A DNA stretch of 64,000 nucleotides from Paraspadella gotoi. Taxonomy: Eukaryota; Chaetognatha. The stretch lies in the NCBI GenBank assembly GCA_051294375.1, contig CM119265.1, positions 1,728,280 to 1,792,279 on the forward strand. The letters run 5' to 3'. Positions 37,705 through 51,100 of this stretch are shown in pieces. Positions within the stretch are counted from its first letter, which is position 1; each line of letters opens with the position of its first letter. The translations under genes were made by a program, and so were the position numbers. The notes below the pieces were generated by a model. That model made no database searches, had not been told where the DNA came from, and saw nothing but the letters and a program-made list of their open reading frames with translations.

Positions 37705-38385
37705 AAGAAATATGTCCGTTACTAATGTCAAATAAATCGTAAAAACTAATAAAAATTTTCGTTCTTCGCAAGATCAATAACAACGAAAATAGAGAAATGT
37801 CTATTTAAAAACTGAAAAATCGGGGAAAACGTTTAAAACCCTAAAAACATCCCAGAGAGTGTCAACGTTTGAAAAAGGATTTTCAGAAAAGGGTAGAATA
37901 CCCCGGTGGGTTTAGCGTTTCAAAGAATCTACTCACCCAGAATTGGAAAGGCCTCGGTGGGTGAGAACTGTTTAGTGCCGACGTAAGTGGCACCGAACTT
38001 GTATCCGCTCGGCGCCACGGACGACATGGTCACGTGATGGCTGATCTGGAAGTGATTGCTAAGACCCTTCTGGATGATCAGCTTCGTGCCCTCGAAGTTG
38101 ATCGGAAAAACGTCCTTGCACTTCTTGTGGAGGTCGTCGAACTGGCCGGGGTAGTCCTTCTGCCCGGGAGGGGGCGACGGGTCCGCTGAGAATGGAGATA
38201 TTAATTAGAATCGCTCTCTTTCTCTCTCTCTCTGTCTGTCTGTTTGGCGGTCTCTCTCTCTAACCTGGAGGCGGCGATGACGACATCGGCGGAGGAGGCG
38301 GCGACATTGGCGGCGGCGGCGGTGGCGGCGGCGGCGGCGGCGGCACAATGCCAGACGACATGTCGGCTGCGTGAACGTTTCCCAT
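35730..38385 (-). CDS. TOMM40: TOMM40, mitochondrial outer-membrane import channel
   Basis: Exons 38385-38265, 38185-37937, 36670-36555, 36483-36325, 36225-36013 and 35888-35730: 1017 nt, 338 aa. Phases 1, 1, 0, 0, 0. The N-terminus MGNVHAADMSSG leads into a Pro-rich run, as in human TOM40. Conserved porin blocks follow: HKKCKDVFPINFEGTKL, GLSNHFQISHHVTMSS, TYVGTKQFSPTEAFPIL, VGDMDPSGNMNAQ, SGIVISHYLQRVAPRLNLGA, DLQIGVELETN and DSNYNVGSVLEKKLQPLPFT, ending RFGFGLMVG. It forms the beta-barrel pore of the TOM complex. Intron 2 contains a 1 kb TIR element. Donors of exons 1 and 4 open into tandem tracts: GTTAGAGAGAGAG and (GTGA)n. Confidence 0.97.
35937..35999. repeat. (GA)n/(CT)n microsatellite in TOMM40 intron 5
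   Basis: On the coding strand the tract starts 13 bases after the donor (AAG|GTGGGTTTTTGGGCGTC) and fills most of the short intron. Confidence 0.95.
36272..36324 (-). repeat. (GTGA)n array starting at a splice donor
   Basis: On the coding strand TOMM40 exon 4 ends CAA and the intron is GTGAGTGAGTGAGTGAGTGA..., about ten GTGA units. Every unit reproduces the GTGAGT donor consensus. Confidence 0.93.
36767..37755. mobile_element. ~1 kb element with ~45 bp terminal inverted repeats
   Basis: The left end 36767-36814 (TTTTTATTAGTTTTTACAAC, then ATTTGACATTAGTAACGGAC) is the complement of the right end 37712-37755 except for a few bases. It lies in TOMM40 intron 2. Inside are two short ORFs, 36919-37113 and 37340-37543 (67 aa, two hydrophobic segments), and a (GA)n tract at 37647-37702. 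No transposase is recognised, so it is a non-autonomous DNA element or a large foldback. Confidence 0.7.
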
Positions 38386-39842
38386 GATAAATTATAGGAG
38401 CTTTAGAAAATCGGAATAGTTTGTCTCCGCGTCGAGAATACAAAAAAAAATTTATTTTTTTAATTAAAAGTTATTATAACTAAACATGCGTTCTTATTCT
38501 GGGTTACGACGACCGTTTTTCCATTTTTGTTGGCCGGGCGTTGGGGGAAGGAGGGAGAAAAAAGTCTTAGGTTTGAGGGATTTTCGAAAGTTTTATTTTG
38601 TGAGATTTTAAACCTAAAAAAATCTGTAGAGAATGAAATTTTTTTTTTTGTGAAACAAAACTTTTTTTGTTAATATTAATGGAATCTTTTTGTTTTTAAT
38701 GGAATCGAAAGGAATTTTTTCATGCAGAACAACAAAAGGAATCCTAATGTATTTTTCAGTTAAGTACGATTCGAACAAAATTGTACGTCGATAATAAATA
38801 ATTAAATCAACAAACGATTTAGACAGAAATTCTTTAAAAAAAAACTTTCAAAAGCGCCATTTTTAAATTGTAAATATATTCGAAACATAAATTGTTTCAA
38901 AAAAAAATCAGGGTTACGCTTACGAACGGTATTACTATTAAAGAGCTAATGAAACATCCCTGTTGATCCGCGGCCAAAGTTCCACGAGGCATGCAATAAA
39001 TATTTTGGTTTAGCTTTGGTTCGCTGCGATTGTGCACAATGAGTTTAGCAAACTCCACGGAAAACTGTGGGGCTCCAATTCCGGACCTTCGTTTCCAAAA
39101 GCGCGAGATTTATTCAAACCAGAGACTTCAACGTTAATCAAATAAAAACATGAAAAGCGAAAGCGAGAGTAATATTTGTTTTGTCGTAGTAACTTGTAGT
39201 AAGAACGATAATTTTGAATAGTATATCGTAATGTAATTATAACTATGAATTCGACATTTCGTGGCCTTGATTATCTCGCGATCAGATTAGAAACGGATCC
39301 AAAATCGGAACGGACTTTTGTTGGGTTTTTTTTTTTTTGTCAAACGAGAATTAAAGTCGCGCATAAAAAGTTCCGCTGTCGTCGCTTCAATCGACGATGA
39401 ATCCGGAGAAGACAAAAGCGATTCGCAAATATTATCAGTATAAAAAACCACTAATTAATATAAACATAAATATCCTTAATCTTCCATAGGATATTCGGCA
39501 ACCCAAAGCGAAGAGAATAAAAAAAAATTCTCCACCAAAAAATTAATTCTAACCCAAAAATCAATCAATGCCAATCAAAATGAGTGAAAAAGATTTAACA
39601 AGCCTTAATTAATGTGACCTAAAATGATTCTGTAAAATTTAAATATGAGTCGAAAATTTGACTCTCAAATCCACAACAGAAATTTGAAAGCGTAAAAAAA
39701 GCAAAGTTTTACTTAAAAAAAAAAATGAAATAAGAAAAAAAAACTGAACCGATATCCTCATACAAAAATAATTTTAAAACCAAAAGAAGGAATCGAAAAA
39801 AATTCAACTTTGTCCTTCTCCCTCTTGTTTTATTTGTCCTTG
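38386..39842. other. Spacer: TOMM40 5' flank and CCP1 3' flank
   Basis: Holds the TOMM40 promoter region, with no TATA element obvious near the ATG, and AT-rich sequence. A GC-richer island at about 38955-39110 stands out but shows no reading frame or RNA fold that could be identified. The CCP1 poly(A) signal is at its right edge. Confidence 0.5.
39829..39834 (-). terminator. Poly(A) signal AATAAA of the CCP1 gene
   Basis: Minus-strand AATAAA nine bases past the TGA of the alternative terminal exon 39843-40247. No AATAAA was found between the upstream stop at 40482 and here, so both tails may use it. Confidence 0.55.
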
Positions 39843-40247
39843 TCAGGCGACGACGCAGGCGTCCTTGTCCTTCTTTTTGGCAGCGGCGCCCCTCGATTCT
39901 TTCCTGCGACGCCGCGGCGGCGACGGCGGCGATTCCGCTCCGGGCGAAGTCGGAGTCGTCGTCGGCGTCGTCGTTCGACTCGACCGCGGCGCCACCGGTT
40001 GGCCGGGAGACGGTGGCGGCTCCGTGTCTCCGCCGCGGCGTCGTTCCTTCGACGTGACTCCGCCGCCGGTTGAAGCGCCGCCGGCAGATTTGGGGCCGCT
40101 TCTACCGCCGCCGCCGCCGGCGCTGCGCTTTCCGCGTTTTCGGTGCGGTCGATAGGCGCCCTTGTCGCCCAATGACGCCAGCGACGGCGCCTTCCGCGGA
40201 TGACGCCGCGATTTCTTTCGTTTGGTTCCAGTTTTCTTCGGATGAGG
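39843..40247 (-). CDS. Possible alternative last exon of CCP1, basic tail
   Basis: A 405 nt open exon, phase 0, preceded by the acceptor TTTTCAG and followed by a poly(A) signal. Spliced straight from CCP1 exon 30 (also phase 0) it would replace the acidic tail with 134 residues that are strongly basic (PHPKKTGTKRKKSRRHPRK) and then Gly/Pro/Ser-rich. If exon 31 (40616-40482) is used instead, this region is 3' UTR. High GC and an intact frame favour coding; no family match is recognised. Confidence 0.5.
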   Translation of the reverse strand, partial: PHPKKTGTKRKKSRRHPRKAPSLASLGDKGAYRPHRKRGKRSAGGGGGRSGPKSAGGASTGGGVTSKERRRGGDTEPPPSPGQPVAPRSSRTTTPTTTPTSPGAESPPSPPRRRRKESRGAAAKKKDKDACVVA

Positions 40248-40481
40248 CTGAAAACGAGAAGGAGAGCGCTCGATAAGATAATGGAAAGAAAGAATGAATG
40301 AATAAATGAATGAATGGATGAATGATGGGATGGATGAATGGAAGAAAGGTATTATGGAAGAATTTATGGATTAGTTATAATTATTATTCAATTATTAATA
40401 ACCAATGGTCGAATGAATAAATGAATGAATGAATGAATGAATGAATGAATGAATAAAAGATCGAACCTTAGTGGACTGAAC

Positions 40482-42116
40482 TCAAGGTGTGTAGTATTCA
40501 TAATCGTGAGGGTCTTCGTCGTCGTCGTCGTCGTCGTCTTCGGACTGCGTCGCTTCTTCGTCGCTTTTCGACGGACGAGAGAATCGAGCCGTTTGAAGGT
40601 CGTGAGAGGCGAACGCCTGTTTCGGAGGGTAAAAGGCGGACATTTAACTAACAATTTATATAAGAATTTAACAATTTAATTTACTTTCCCCGTCCCGACC
40701 TGTTCGAGATTGACGGTAAGGGCGTAAGATTTGAATCCCGTCTTCTGGTTGAGTTTGAGCAGCGCCTCCGCGAACTTCTGCCCCATCTCCTCCAGATGGC
40801 GCGTGCTGACGTGGAGGCCACGGTAGGGGCCTTGGTCCAGCCCGCAATACGTGCTCTCCATCGTGTAGCTAATTGAGAGGAATGGGCGAGACAATTAAAA
40901 TACCACGCCTATCCAGACCGCGCGCACTCAAACCACAACCACTCAAGACCACGCCCACTAAAGTCTAAAGTAAAGGCCACGCTCACCTCCTGTTGACGCC
41001 GAACTGGCGCCAAACGACGACGCGCGCTGTAGCCTCTTTGGCCTTCTCCACGACGAAGGCAGAGTTCTGGATGGAGAAGGATGGGGCGATGTGCTGGAGA
41101 ACGCGGGGGAGGATTTTGTAGGAGGAATCCTCGATGCGGTTCGAGTCTAACGAACACCACGACAACGACGGCGAACACCCTGGAAGAGGAAAAAAAATGA
41201 GAGGGAGAAGTCAATATCTACTGATAAATCAATAAATTGATAAACAATTCCTAGGAGCGATAAAGTTTCCAAATAATTCGACACGCACCGTAGAGAAAAA
41301 CGTTTTTCCGGCGGGAATGTCCGTGCATGTCGCAAAAGACGACCGGTGGCTTTTTAAAGGCGTTTAGGAAATGAAGCAAACCTTGGATCAAGAAAAAACC
41401 GTGATGACGTTGACGATAAGTCACGTGATTGACTCTCATTTCCGTAAAAATCGAAGGCCAGCATCACAAGCTTACCTTTCGTGTGATAAATTGGGGCGTG
41501 AAGTTTGGAGCAAGGGGCGGACCAGGTCCGGTTTAAATCTTCCGCTCCTTGAAAATCAAATTAATGAATCGATAATTAAAATTTACTAAAATCAACTAAG
41601 GAAAAAAAAAATCAACAATCGAAAATAAGTAACGGAAATTTTAACGACGTTGGAGTCCCCCCTCCTCCTCCTCCTCCTCCTCCTCCCCTCACCCAATGAA
41701 GTCCGGTGGCAGCCGTTAATAACTCCCTCCGGGTTCAACATGGGAACGATTTTGAAGATGAATTGATCCCTGAGCGATCGGGCCGTCGGGTGGCGGCTTA
41801 GCAAAAACTGTTCGAGAAGGTTCGATTGAAGACATCCGAGCTCAAGATTGGCCCAATATGTGGTACTTTATCCCAACCAGACCTGCAGCGTGCCCTTCAT
41901 GAGCCAACTGGCGTTACTCTCGCCAGGATGTACGCGGGCGGTGAGGAAGACGTGAGGTCGAGAGGCGACGTCGTCGAGCGTCGCCTTGGAGACGCGGGGT
42001 GAGTTCGAGGTCAGGGTAAGGACCTCCACCTTATTCTCGTTCAGGGTACGGCAAAGGGTTTGTCTAAATGGAAAAAAGTCATGGTTATCCACCTAATAAC
42101 AAAAACAAAAAAAGGC

Positions 42117-42165
<49 letters not shown>

Positions 42166-45100
42166 GATAGTAGATGTCGTTCTTGTCGATGGTTGATTCC
42201 CATCGATCGAGCTGCGCGACGAGGGTAGTGTAGGTGAAAGGGTAGTGATAGGCGAGGTAGCAGACGTCGAAGGGATGCTTGAAGGACACGGTGAAGGTCG
42301 TCGTGAAGTAGGTTTTGCCTTTGGCTCCACCTGTCATCGAGGAGAGGGGAATATTTTCATTTCTTAGAAATGCTCCAACCCATTATCTTCCCTCCCGACA
42401 TTATTCTCCTTTCGCTCTATCAACAATTCCTCAACTTCCTTCGGGCCAGATCTTCGAAGTAATCATACATCAATGATAGATGACACATGACACATGATAC
42501 AATGATACGATTGTCTGATCACAGCTCACAACAGTTTTTTTTTTCCGCTGAAAATGGTCATAGAGTCTCCAAAAATGTGTCATTCTGTTCGTTATTAAAA
42601 CGTTCTTTAAGAAAAAAAAACCTTTCAAAGATTTTTTAAATACTTCTCGCCTCTCCAGGGGCGTCAAAGTGGCCACGAGGTCCAAATTTATCGATTTTTG
42701 ATAATTTTCTTTATTTTCTTGTTATAGAGATAGGCTAATTTTAAATAATTTTTCCATAATATTGTGTATGATTTATTAGTTATTCAATAACAGAAAATCT
42801 TTATAGAGATTTGTAATTTGCATTGATTATCAACGTATCAGGGTTAAACCGGAAAAAATGGCAACAGACCGGAAATGACTCAACTCGAAAAATCATGTTA
42901 TTTTTGCATAAAAATTTCAATTTAGGAATTTTTCCGAAAAAAAAAATATATGAAAGCTAGAAAATATTTAAATTTTATAAGTCATTGCAAAAGATGAGAA
43001 AACGATAGATACGCGGGACGAAAATGCAGAATTAGTTTCAATTTACTTCAATTTGTAAAATTCGGAGCGCGTGACTGGAATCAAGTATGAATTTGTAGCC
43101 GGACTACGCGTTGAAATGAGGAAGAACAGGCTTGTCAAGGAAAAAGATTTGATGAGAAAAACAGTGTGAGACTGGATTTAATTTTAAAAACATCTTAAAT
43201 TTAAACGTATTGTAAATATTTTTTTAAAAAGTTTTTTTATAATAAATATCAATCTTTTTGAATTAGCGGGAAGAAAACCTTGCAAATACCACATATGTCA
43301 TAAAAGATCCGAGATTTAATCACTACAATCTAACGATGCTGATATTATGTGCCGAACACTAAACATATGGAAATGCCAGAAACTATTACAGTTACATTAA
43401 AGCAGCAAGAGGTGAATATGGTCAGCCATCAGCACTGCTGATCGGGCATGTCTATCAACCGGACAACCTTTTTCTCCTTTTACGAGATTATTGTTGTCAC
43501 AGTAAAGTTGTCATGAAAGAGGTTTTTCTTTTGCTTTCACTTATTGCTGAGATCGCTAAAGAAGTTTCATATGACCAAGTTAAATCTTACAAAGGTAAAA
43601 TTTAAAAACAAGTTTTATTGATCGTAATAATATCTCATCTCAGGAAACCTTTAACTTCTGAAAATTTTTATTGAAATGACCTGTAGGAACATAAACTCCC
43701 TATGTAGTTCGTCGCTTTAAATTTACTTTTGTAAAAGTGTTTAAAATATAAACAATCAATATTTGTTTAAGCGCGTTCTTGCTTTATATCCTGAATATGC
43801 TTATTTCTCGTGTGTTTTAGCTCTGAGCCCGCAGCAAAAAGTTTATGTCACCATTATGTCATTTTACAATGTACATCATGGCGAGATGCGTCTCTCCCTC
43901 TAAAAAAATAAACGCAATGCAATGAAAGACGCAATGGTGGCGGCTCTTAAAATGGCAATATTTGTTTTGAATGGGGAAAACAGGCAATGCCTTGTATGTA
44001 CGATGATAGTCATCTGAAGAATTTATAACCGAATAGTCTTGCTTGTTTTTTCAGTTCCAATATTTGTTTTAACAATTTGGTAAAATGAATTAATATAAGG
44101 AAACATAAAAATTCTTCCATGCTTACAGCAGATTTGAGCCGTCGATGAATGGAAAGAAGCAATTCAAATTTCCAAGCTTTCGTCACTTTTTAAACAGATT
44201 TTCTCTGCTCAATGAAGCCACTGAGCGTTAGGTCAAGTTTGCAAGTGCATGACTTTGCAAATTCCCATATAATCTTGGCAAACTTCATTCAGGTATTTTT
44301 GCAAGGCAATTGATATGAATCAACGCGAGCCGATCCCAAAGTAATAGTTTTAAACTTGAAAACGGTTACGGCCATTTTGGTCACATGATTCTCATCTAAT
44401 ATCCTCATATACTGATTTTTTTGCCATAAAACTTTTGTTACGAAATACATTATTTTTACTTTTTAAAACTTGGTCTTTGCATTTTTCTTGTAGCAATTAA
44501 AATTATTTGAATCTGTGATCTAAATTTTTCATTTTTAGGAAAAATTTCAAAGTAATAATTTAACTTCCGGTTTTATTATATTATTAAAAATTCTTAATAA
44601 CGGTTTGAGGTTGTTTAAATTACGATTAAATATTTTGGGTAACATTTAGTTAACAGGTAATACAAATTTTATCCTTATTTTTATAATTATCTAAAAAATT
44701 GTTTTGAAAGACCTCAAAAAATTGCTGAAAATCAATTATTTTGACGCCCGTGGCACTTTAACGCTCGGGAAGGCGAGATATTTAAAAAAAATGCATTATA
44801 AATGCTTTCATTGTGTATAGCGTCGGTAGAGAATACGAAAAGAATTGGACACTCATTTTTGTTGCATAACTCGTATGAAACAACCTTTTTCAGCGGAAAA
44901 AAATGTGTCTAATCATCATCATCATCATCATCATCTCCCCCTACCCGTTGTCTGAGGCGATCGGGCGAAATGGTTCCTGTAGTAGCAGACGTCGGTGCCG
45001 ACCCTCGTCCAACGAGAATTCCCGTGCATCGCGTCGAAAACGGAGAAGCAAACGGGCTGCGACGGTGAGAACGATAAAAATCTCATTTGCATGTCCGAAC

Positions 45101-48100
45101 TGCCATATAATCGAGCGACGCACCTGCATGCCAAAGTTGAACTGGCTATTTTGCTTCTCGCAGTTGATGATGTTGAACCTATAGGGAACAGCGGGCTCCA
45201 TGTTGGAGACCTGAAAATAGAACCACTGGTGGTGGTGGTTCGTATTCACGTCAGGGTTGAGGATGAGGTCGTACTCGTACTCGCGAGCTTGGATGGCCTG
45301 AAAGGGGAGGGAAGAAGGGACGAAAAAAAAAAGAGATAAATTCATCAATCGACAAAGGATGGATTCATTTCCACCTCGATTCAGCCCAAGCGCACCTTCC
45401 TGAGATTGCCCGCCTCGAACTGCGCGTTGAAGAGGAGATGATCGGCGAATTCCCTGACTCCGACGCGAGACTCGTCGTCGTTGGTCAACTCGTTGTTGTC
45501 CCCGCAATAGAGCGGACCTTTGGTGGCGATGACCGCGTCCTGATCATACACCACTCTGCGATAAAAGTGATTTTCTTAATCAAATGGAAAAAGAGAGTTG
45601 ACTTCCCGACGCCCCGCAATCCGCATGGCCTCGCGACGAACCTGTTGATGACGTCCTCGGGGTGAATGAGTCGGTCGATGTCTTCGAATATCTTGGCCCG
45701 TTGGACGCCGACTTTCCGGTCATAAAGCGGTTCCTTTGTTTGGAAAAAAAAGAGTGGAGTCGCGTAATTTGTGGTTAAAAGAAAAAATATTTTGACAAAG
45801 TATCCATAGATAAAAAACTACAACGTATAAGAAAACCTAATCAGAAGATAATACAGATTTAAAAATCATCACATTTGAAATGAAAAAAATGATCGGGTCA
45901 ACCCGACTGGTTAAGCACCTGAAAAGTTGGCGGTTTGTGGCCATAGAGATCGGGGTAGGCGACTTTGTTGAACCAACCGACCGAGTTGGTGCGTTTAGCT
46001 GCGGCCGTGACCAGACCCGGGTCGGGTAGCCCGAGTTCCGCGTCCTGATGAAGGAGTCCAGTTGAGGAATTAAAAACAGTTGAAAAAACAAATAAAAATT
46101 TTACATTTAATTATGAATAGCCCTTGTCATTTTCAAATTTTAATATTTAACTTGATTCCCAGACTCACCAGGTCAATGTAGCTGCCGTGAGAAAGGCCGC
46201 AATATGAACCTAAAACGCGAAAACATATTATTCGTGGAGTCCGTTTGTCCTTCTGTCAATCTCAATCACACGCTTTGTTCACCTGGTCTGAGACGCGAGG
46301 AGCGTTTGTGCGGCTGTTTGGCCGAATCCACGGCTGAGCGATACAATTCCCTAAGGGTCGTCTTCGCCCCCTGGGGGAGACTAGATTGGCGGGGAAGGAA
46401 CCGTTCGGGTGATGCCTGGAGAGTGGGTGAGTTGAGGACAAGGAACTCAATTTAAAATAATATAAAAGTAAATTTATTAATAATTATTCCACTTATTCCC
46501 TCTTACGCTCTCTACGGCCCTTATCAACCCCTCGTTTCACCTCGCTTTCGTCCTCGCCGCTGCCGCCGCGGTCCGACGATGCGGACGATACGCGGCGTCT
46601 GCTACGCGCGGGTTCATAGTCGAAGTCGCTGTCGTCGCGACGCAATTCCGCCGCGCGATGCAGCTCCGACCCGCGATTTCCCACGCTGCCGCCCTGAGTT
46701 GAATTGTAACAGCGTTAGAGTCTCATTGTTCCGAGGGGTGACCAAGTTACTATAAATTGCGCTACCTGTATCATCAGCTTGCCGAGAGGATTCCCGGCTT
46801 CCGAGGAAGGAACATCTCTGCGTCCGAGACGTAAAGGAGCCGGAGGGGAGGATAGGTGATACTAGAGCGGAGGATCAAATCCGTCAGGCTGTCAGTCTCA
46901 CTCGAACGTTCTCTCTCTGATGCGCTCACTCATTTACCTGTAGAGATCCGGACGGCGGGGGTAAATCCATCAAAGGGCGTGAAGAAACGGATTTGATCTG
47001 CACCGTCTGCCCGACGCCTTGCGGGACGATGCCCGGCACCAAGCCTTGCCCGACGCCAACCACGGACGCTTGGGTCGAGGCTGGACCTGTCAGAGCGGGC
47101 CGAGCCGGTCGTCCGTTGGTCTTGAGAGGACCCAGGGTAGGTGGGGCGACCAAAGCCTGCGGGGAGTCAAGGCGTAAAAACGGTTTAACTTTCTGTACAG
47201 TGTAAAGGATAAACTGAAGCCATTCCTCACTACTTTCTTAAAAATAACATGCTTCAGTTATATTTCAAAATATTGTTGGAGATAACAATTATAATATAAA
47301 GCTTGAGATTTTATACGAACTCAAATCTTTCACGTTTAAAAAGACGAAGAAATAGAAAAATCTTTTAGAGTTTTTTTCAACTGAAAACTGAAAAAAAAAT
47401 AATCAGAAATAAATTTTAAAAGAGAAAAAAAAATATCTAACGAAACTGATGCAATCATTTTTTCGATAATTTCTCTTGCCCAATTTGCTTTTAATGATTT
47501 ATTACCATATATATAGGGGAAAAGAGTACTTAAAGCCTTAAGATACAACAAGCTATTGGCCAAAGAAATGATCAACCCCCTAGAAGTTTCTTGGTAATTT
47601 TAGCAGCAGTTTCAACGCGATGGGAGAGGACGAACCGGAAGCGGCCGACGCCGCAAAGAAAGAAGGTCCATTGCCGGCGACTATATCGGTGGCAACGCTG
47701 CCTCGCTCCTCCATCTGGGACGCAAACGTCAACGCCACCCGCAGTTGCGGCCCAAAAAGATGCGATTGCAACTGGTTTTTCGTCTGCTCCACCTTTCTGC
47801 TCTGCGTTGCTATGGTCGGTTTTTTAACCAGATTTTTTGAGAGCCTCTATAGCGTATTGAGATGTTTGTGGGAGGCTACCCTTACTCCTATTGGAAATCT
47901 TAAAATATGACACTCGTTTAAATGAGACAACAATCATCTTCTTGAAGATAATGACTAATATTTGACAAAAATACAACACGTGCGATGTTTATTTCTTTAA
48001 CCAAACCTAAATACTTGTTCTCCTTTTCTTTTGATATAAGATTTACATTGAAGTTTCCAATCGATTCTCTTTTTGCAAATTGAATGATGTCCCTCGAACT

Positions 48101-51100
48101 TTTCAACACATAAGAGCTTGAGCATCGTGGCCGCCATCTTCATTGACCAACTCTGGTGCCACAACCGAGGAAAAAAAGTTTGCCCAACACATCCGGGCGT
48201 CAGGGTGATCCAATTAATAATCAATTATATGCATATCATTATCGACATTTTTACATAAATGTAGATTAATGTCCAACACCCAGGAGATGCTTTTTCCCGC
48301 TGCGGATAATGTCAAGGTGAAGGAACTTGTGAAAATCGCGACGGATCTCAACGACCTCAGAGAGTTGAACCCCCAAATCAATAAGAAAAATCTCATTGTG
48401 CGAGGAGGGAAAGAGGAAGTCTGCCTCACCTTCGAGAAATTCCCAGGCCTTTACAACAAAAACGCCCAACCGGAGGGAAACTTCGAGGTAAATACAACAC
48501 GGGAAGCGTTGACCATCACACGCTGGTGATGAACGATGAGCAACGAAAAAATTTTGACCCTTGGGTTCCATATCTCGGCAGTTAACAAGAACGAATTAAG
48601 TAACAGTCTGGGATTAAAAAGTCAGCGAGCGATCATGGAGCCGGATCTTTGTCCTCTCTAACTTCAGAGTACAACTATCTATTACCACGTCTTCTTCGCG
48701 CAAATCATGTTCTCGTCTTCGGCGGTGCTAGCCTTCTTCACCATCGTCTTCTCCACCTCCGAGCACCACATGATCAAGAGGGGCGGCGACGACTTCGAGA
48801 ACCTCTATAAGTGCCAGTTGATCACGGATCTCCTATGCGGCATTCTCACCGCCATCGGGGTCGGCCTGCTGCTCGGCGGCGTCGGCAGCATCAACGCCAA
48901 CGTAAAAGGGGCGCGGGGGAGGAAGAGCGAAGGGAAGTTTATCATTAAAATCCTCCTCAAATTTTGTTCTCCTAGTTCATGGACAAGATCTTGACCGACG
49001 TTTGCAAATACAACTTGAGCGGGGGAATGACCATGGTCGTGTTGCCGGCGGCCATCGCCGGCGTCTTCTTCATCATCGCGGCGCCGCTTGGGTTTTTGAT
49101 GCATAGAGATTGAAAAGAAAGACCCGGTTTTGAAAGATTCGTGGATGAAAATACAAGAAACAGCTCGTCATTGTTTTTTTTTTGTTTTACTGTTTATATT
49201 TTGATTTTTAGAAACAATTAAAACGGAAAAAAGTTTTGTTTGATGTTTTTACAAACTAAAAAAAAATTAAGGAAAAGAATAGAAAAGAAAAACAATAAAT
49301 AGGAGAGAATCTCGATTATAAAAAAATTCAACATTTTTCTAATCCGCTCAAATCTGACTACTATGGCAACAGCCGGGTTGCCTGTGATGCCCATTGGGAT
49401 GGGGCATCTCACTGTTGGCTTTGGGGGCTTCCGACCCTCAGTGACGCCTCCAGTCACTGGCGCGGTTACCCTAGGACGGTCTCGCTTTGCCAACGCAGAG
49501 GGAAGTCGTTAGGATGGAACACTACGCCACCGTAACTTTCTCATTACGTCACTTTTGAGGTGAACATGTGACTACACAAGTTATTTATATGCAGTAAGCG
49601 TCACATCGCAGAGGAATCAAGACTCCAGAATCGCAATCGGATCAAAAAGATTGAATTTCTCAATCTCATTTTCATATTGCGGTATACACATCATACATTA
49701 ACATCAATAGCGATTATTATTTTAACATCAAGTATTTAAAATGATTTTAAGCCGAAAAACACAATTAATAATATAATAATAATATTAATATTAATAACAT
49801 ATTAAAAATACTAAACCGTAAGCTATGATTACATTGATAGGGAAGCCAGGTACTCTGGGAGTGAATTAACGGGACAGTGAGAGAGTCTTGATTGAAAGCT
49901 TGCAGGGACCTGCTATGTCATTATCTTGTAAGAGTGATGGAGGCCTTAAACCACCAAAGCCTGTCCAAAGTCAGGGGCAAGATAGCTTATTTATTAAATG
50001 AATGGATAATTATTATATTGGTTGTACCAATTTCATACATGTAAATGATTAGAAATTTTGTTTCTTAATTCATTTGTATTGTTTGTAATTTATCTATTTT
50101 TTCAAAAATAATTTTAATATATTAAACTTTTCAAGGTATACGTCTTATAGGAATATTTATTGCTTCAAAAAATTTAAAAATAATATGTACGTATGTAAAA
50201 TAGTATTATTGAACAAGGAACGGTTATTCCAAGGTGTTGCGCCTCATTACTTTTCTTTTTACTTATCATTAAAAACAAAAGAGGGCGTCAGTAGTTGCTT
50301 AGATTTGATTATTAACAAATGAGCAACAATATATAAACGTTTTTAACGTAAGTTGGACAGACCGATGGACAGACATACCGACCGACCGACCGAAAAGTGA
50401 CTTACAGAGTTGCTCCGCGAGTACTCGCGGCGCAACTAAAAACAAGACCCGGAAAGTTCAAGGTGTAGAGTGAGAGTGACTTTTTTATGTAGACCGAGTT
50501 TCAGATGATCACGTGTAACACGAAATAAGCCTCATTGATCGAAGACCGAAAAAGAAAAAGAAAAAAATGTAGAAAGAAAATAAGAAAAAAAAATTTCACC
50601 TGAGGACGAGTGGAAGAAGTCGCCTCGCCGGCGGCCGCAGCAGAGCCAGCGCAGGAGGCAGCGACGGAGGCAGCATCCACGGCTCCGCTCTCCAGTCTCG
50701 CGCCACCGGGATCGTAGGGAGCGTTGTTTGGCGGCGGCGAGGCGGCATTAATGGCGAGGGGCCAAGATTGCGACTTAGAAATGGGGCTGGTGGAGGGAAG
50801 GGCGAAGGGCACTCGAAGCGGCGTCAATTCTGCCGTCAGCGGCGTCGGTGGAACTGAGGAAAGGCGATGGAGACCCGCGGGCCCGTCGAGGTAGAGAGGA
50901 GTGGTTTGAGCGCCGCGGGGCGTTGCGGCGTCATGCGCGGGAGTGACAGCGTCATCGTCGTCGTTATCGTCATCGATGCTGTCGTAAGATTTCAATCGAT
51001 GCTGGGAACTTAAAGAAGGAAGTTTCGGCGCTCCGTTTTCGTTGAATCTGCCTGGACGACGGTCGGACGTCGACGGCAGCGAGGGACCGCCGCCGCCGCC

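Noticed and set aside
42331-44944. Hidden gene or transposase in the 2.6 kb CCP1 intron 23
   Set aside because: No frame longer than about 70 codons and no recognisable domain in either strand; left as intron sequence.
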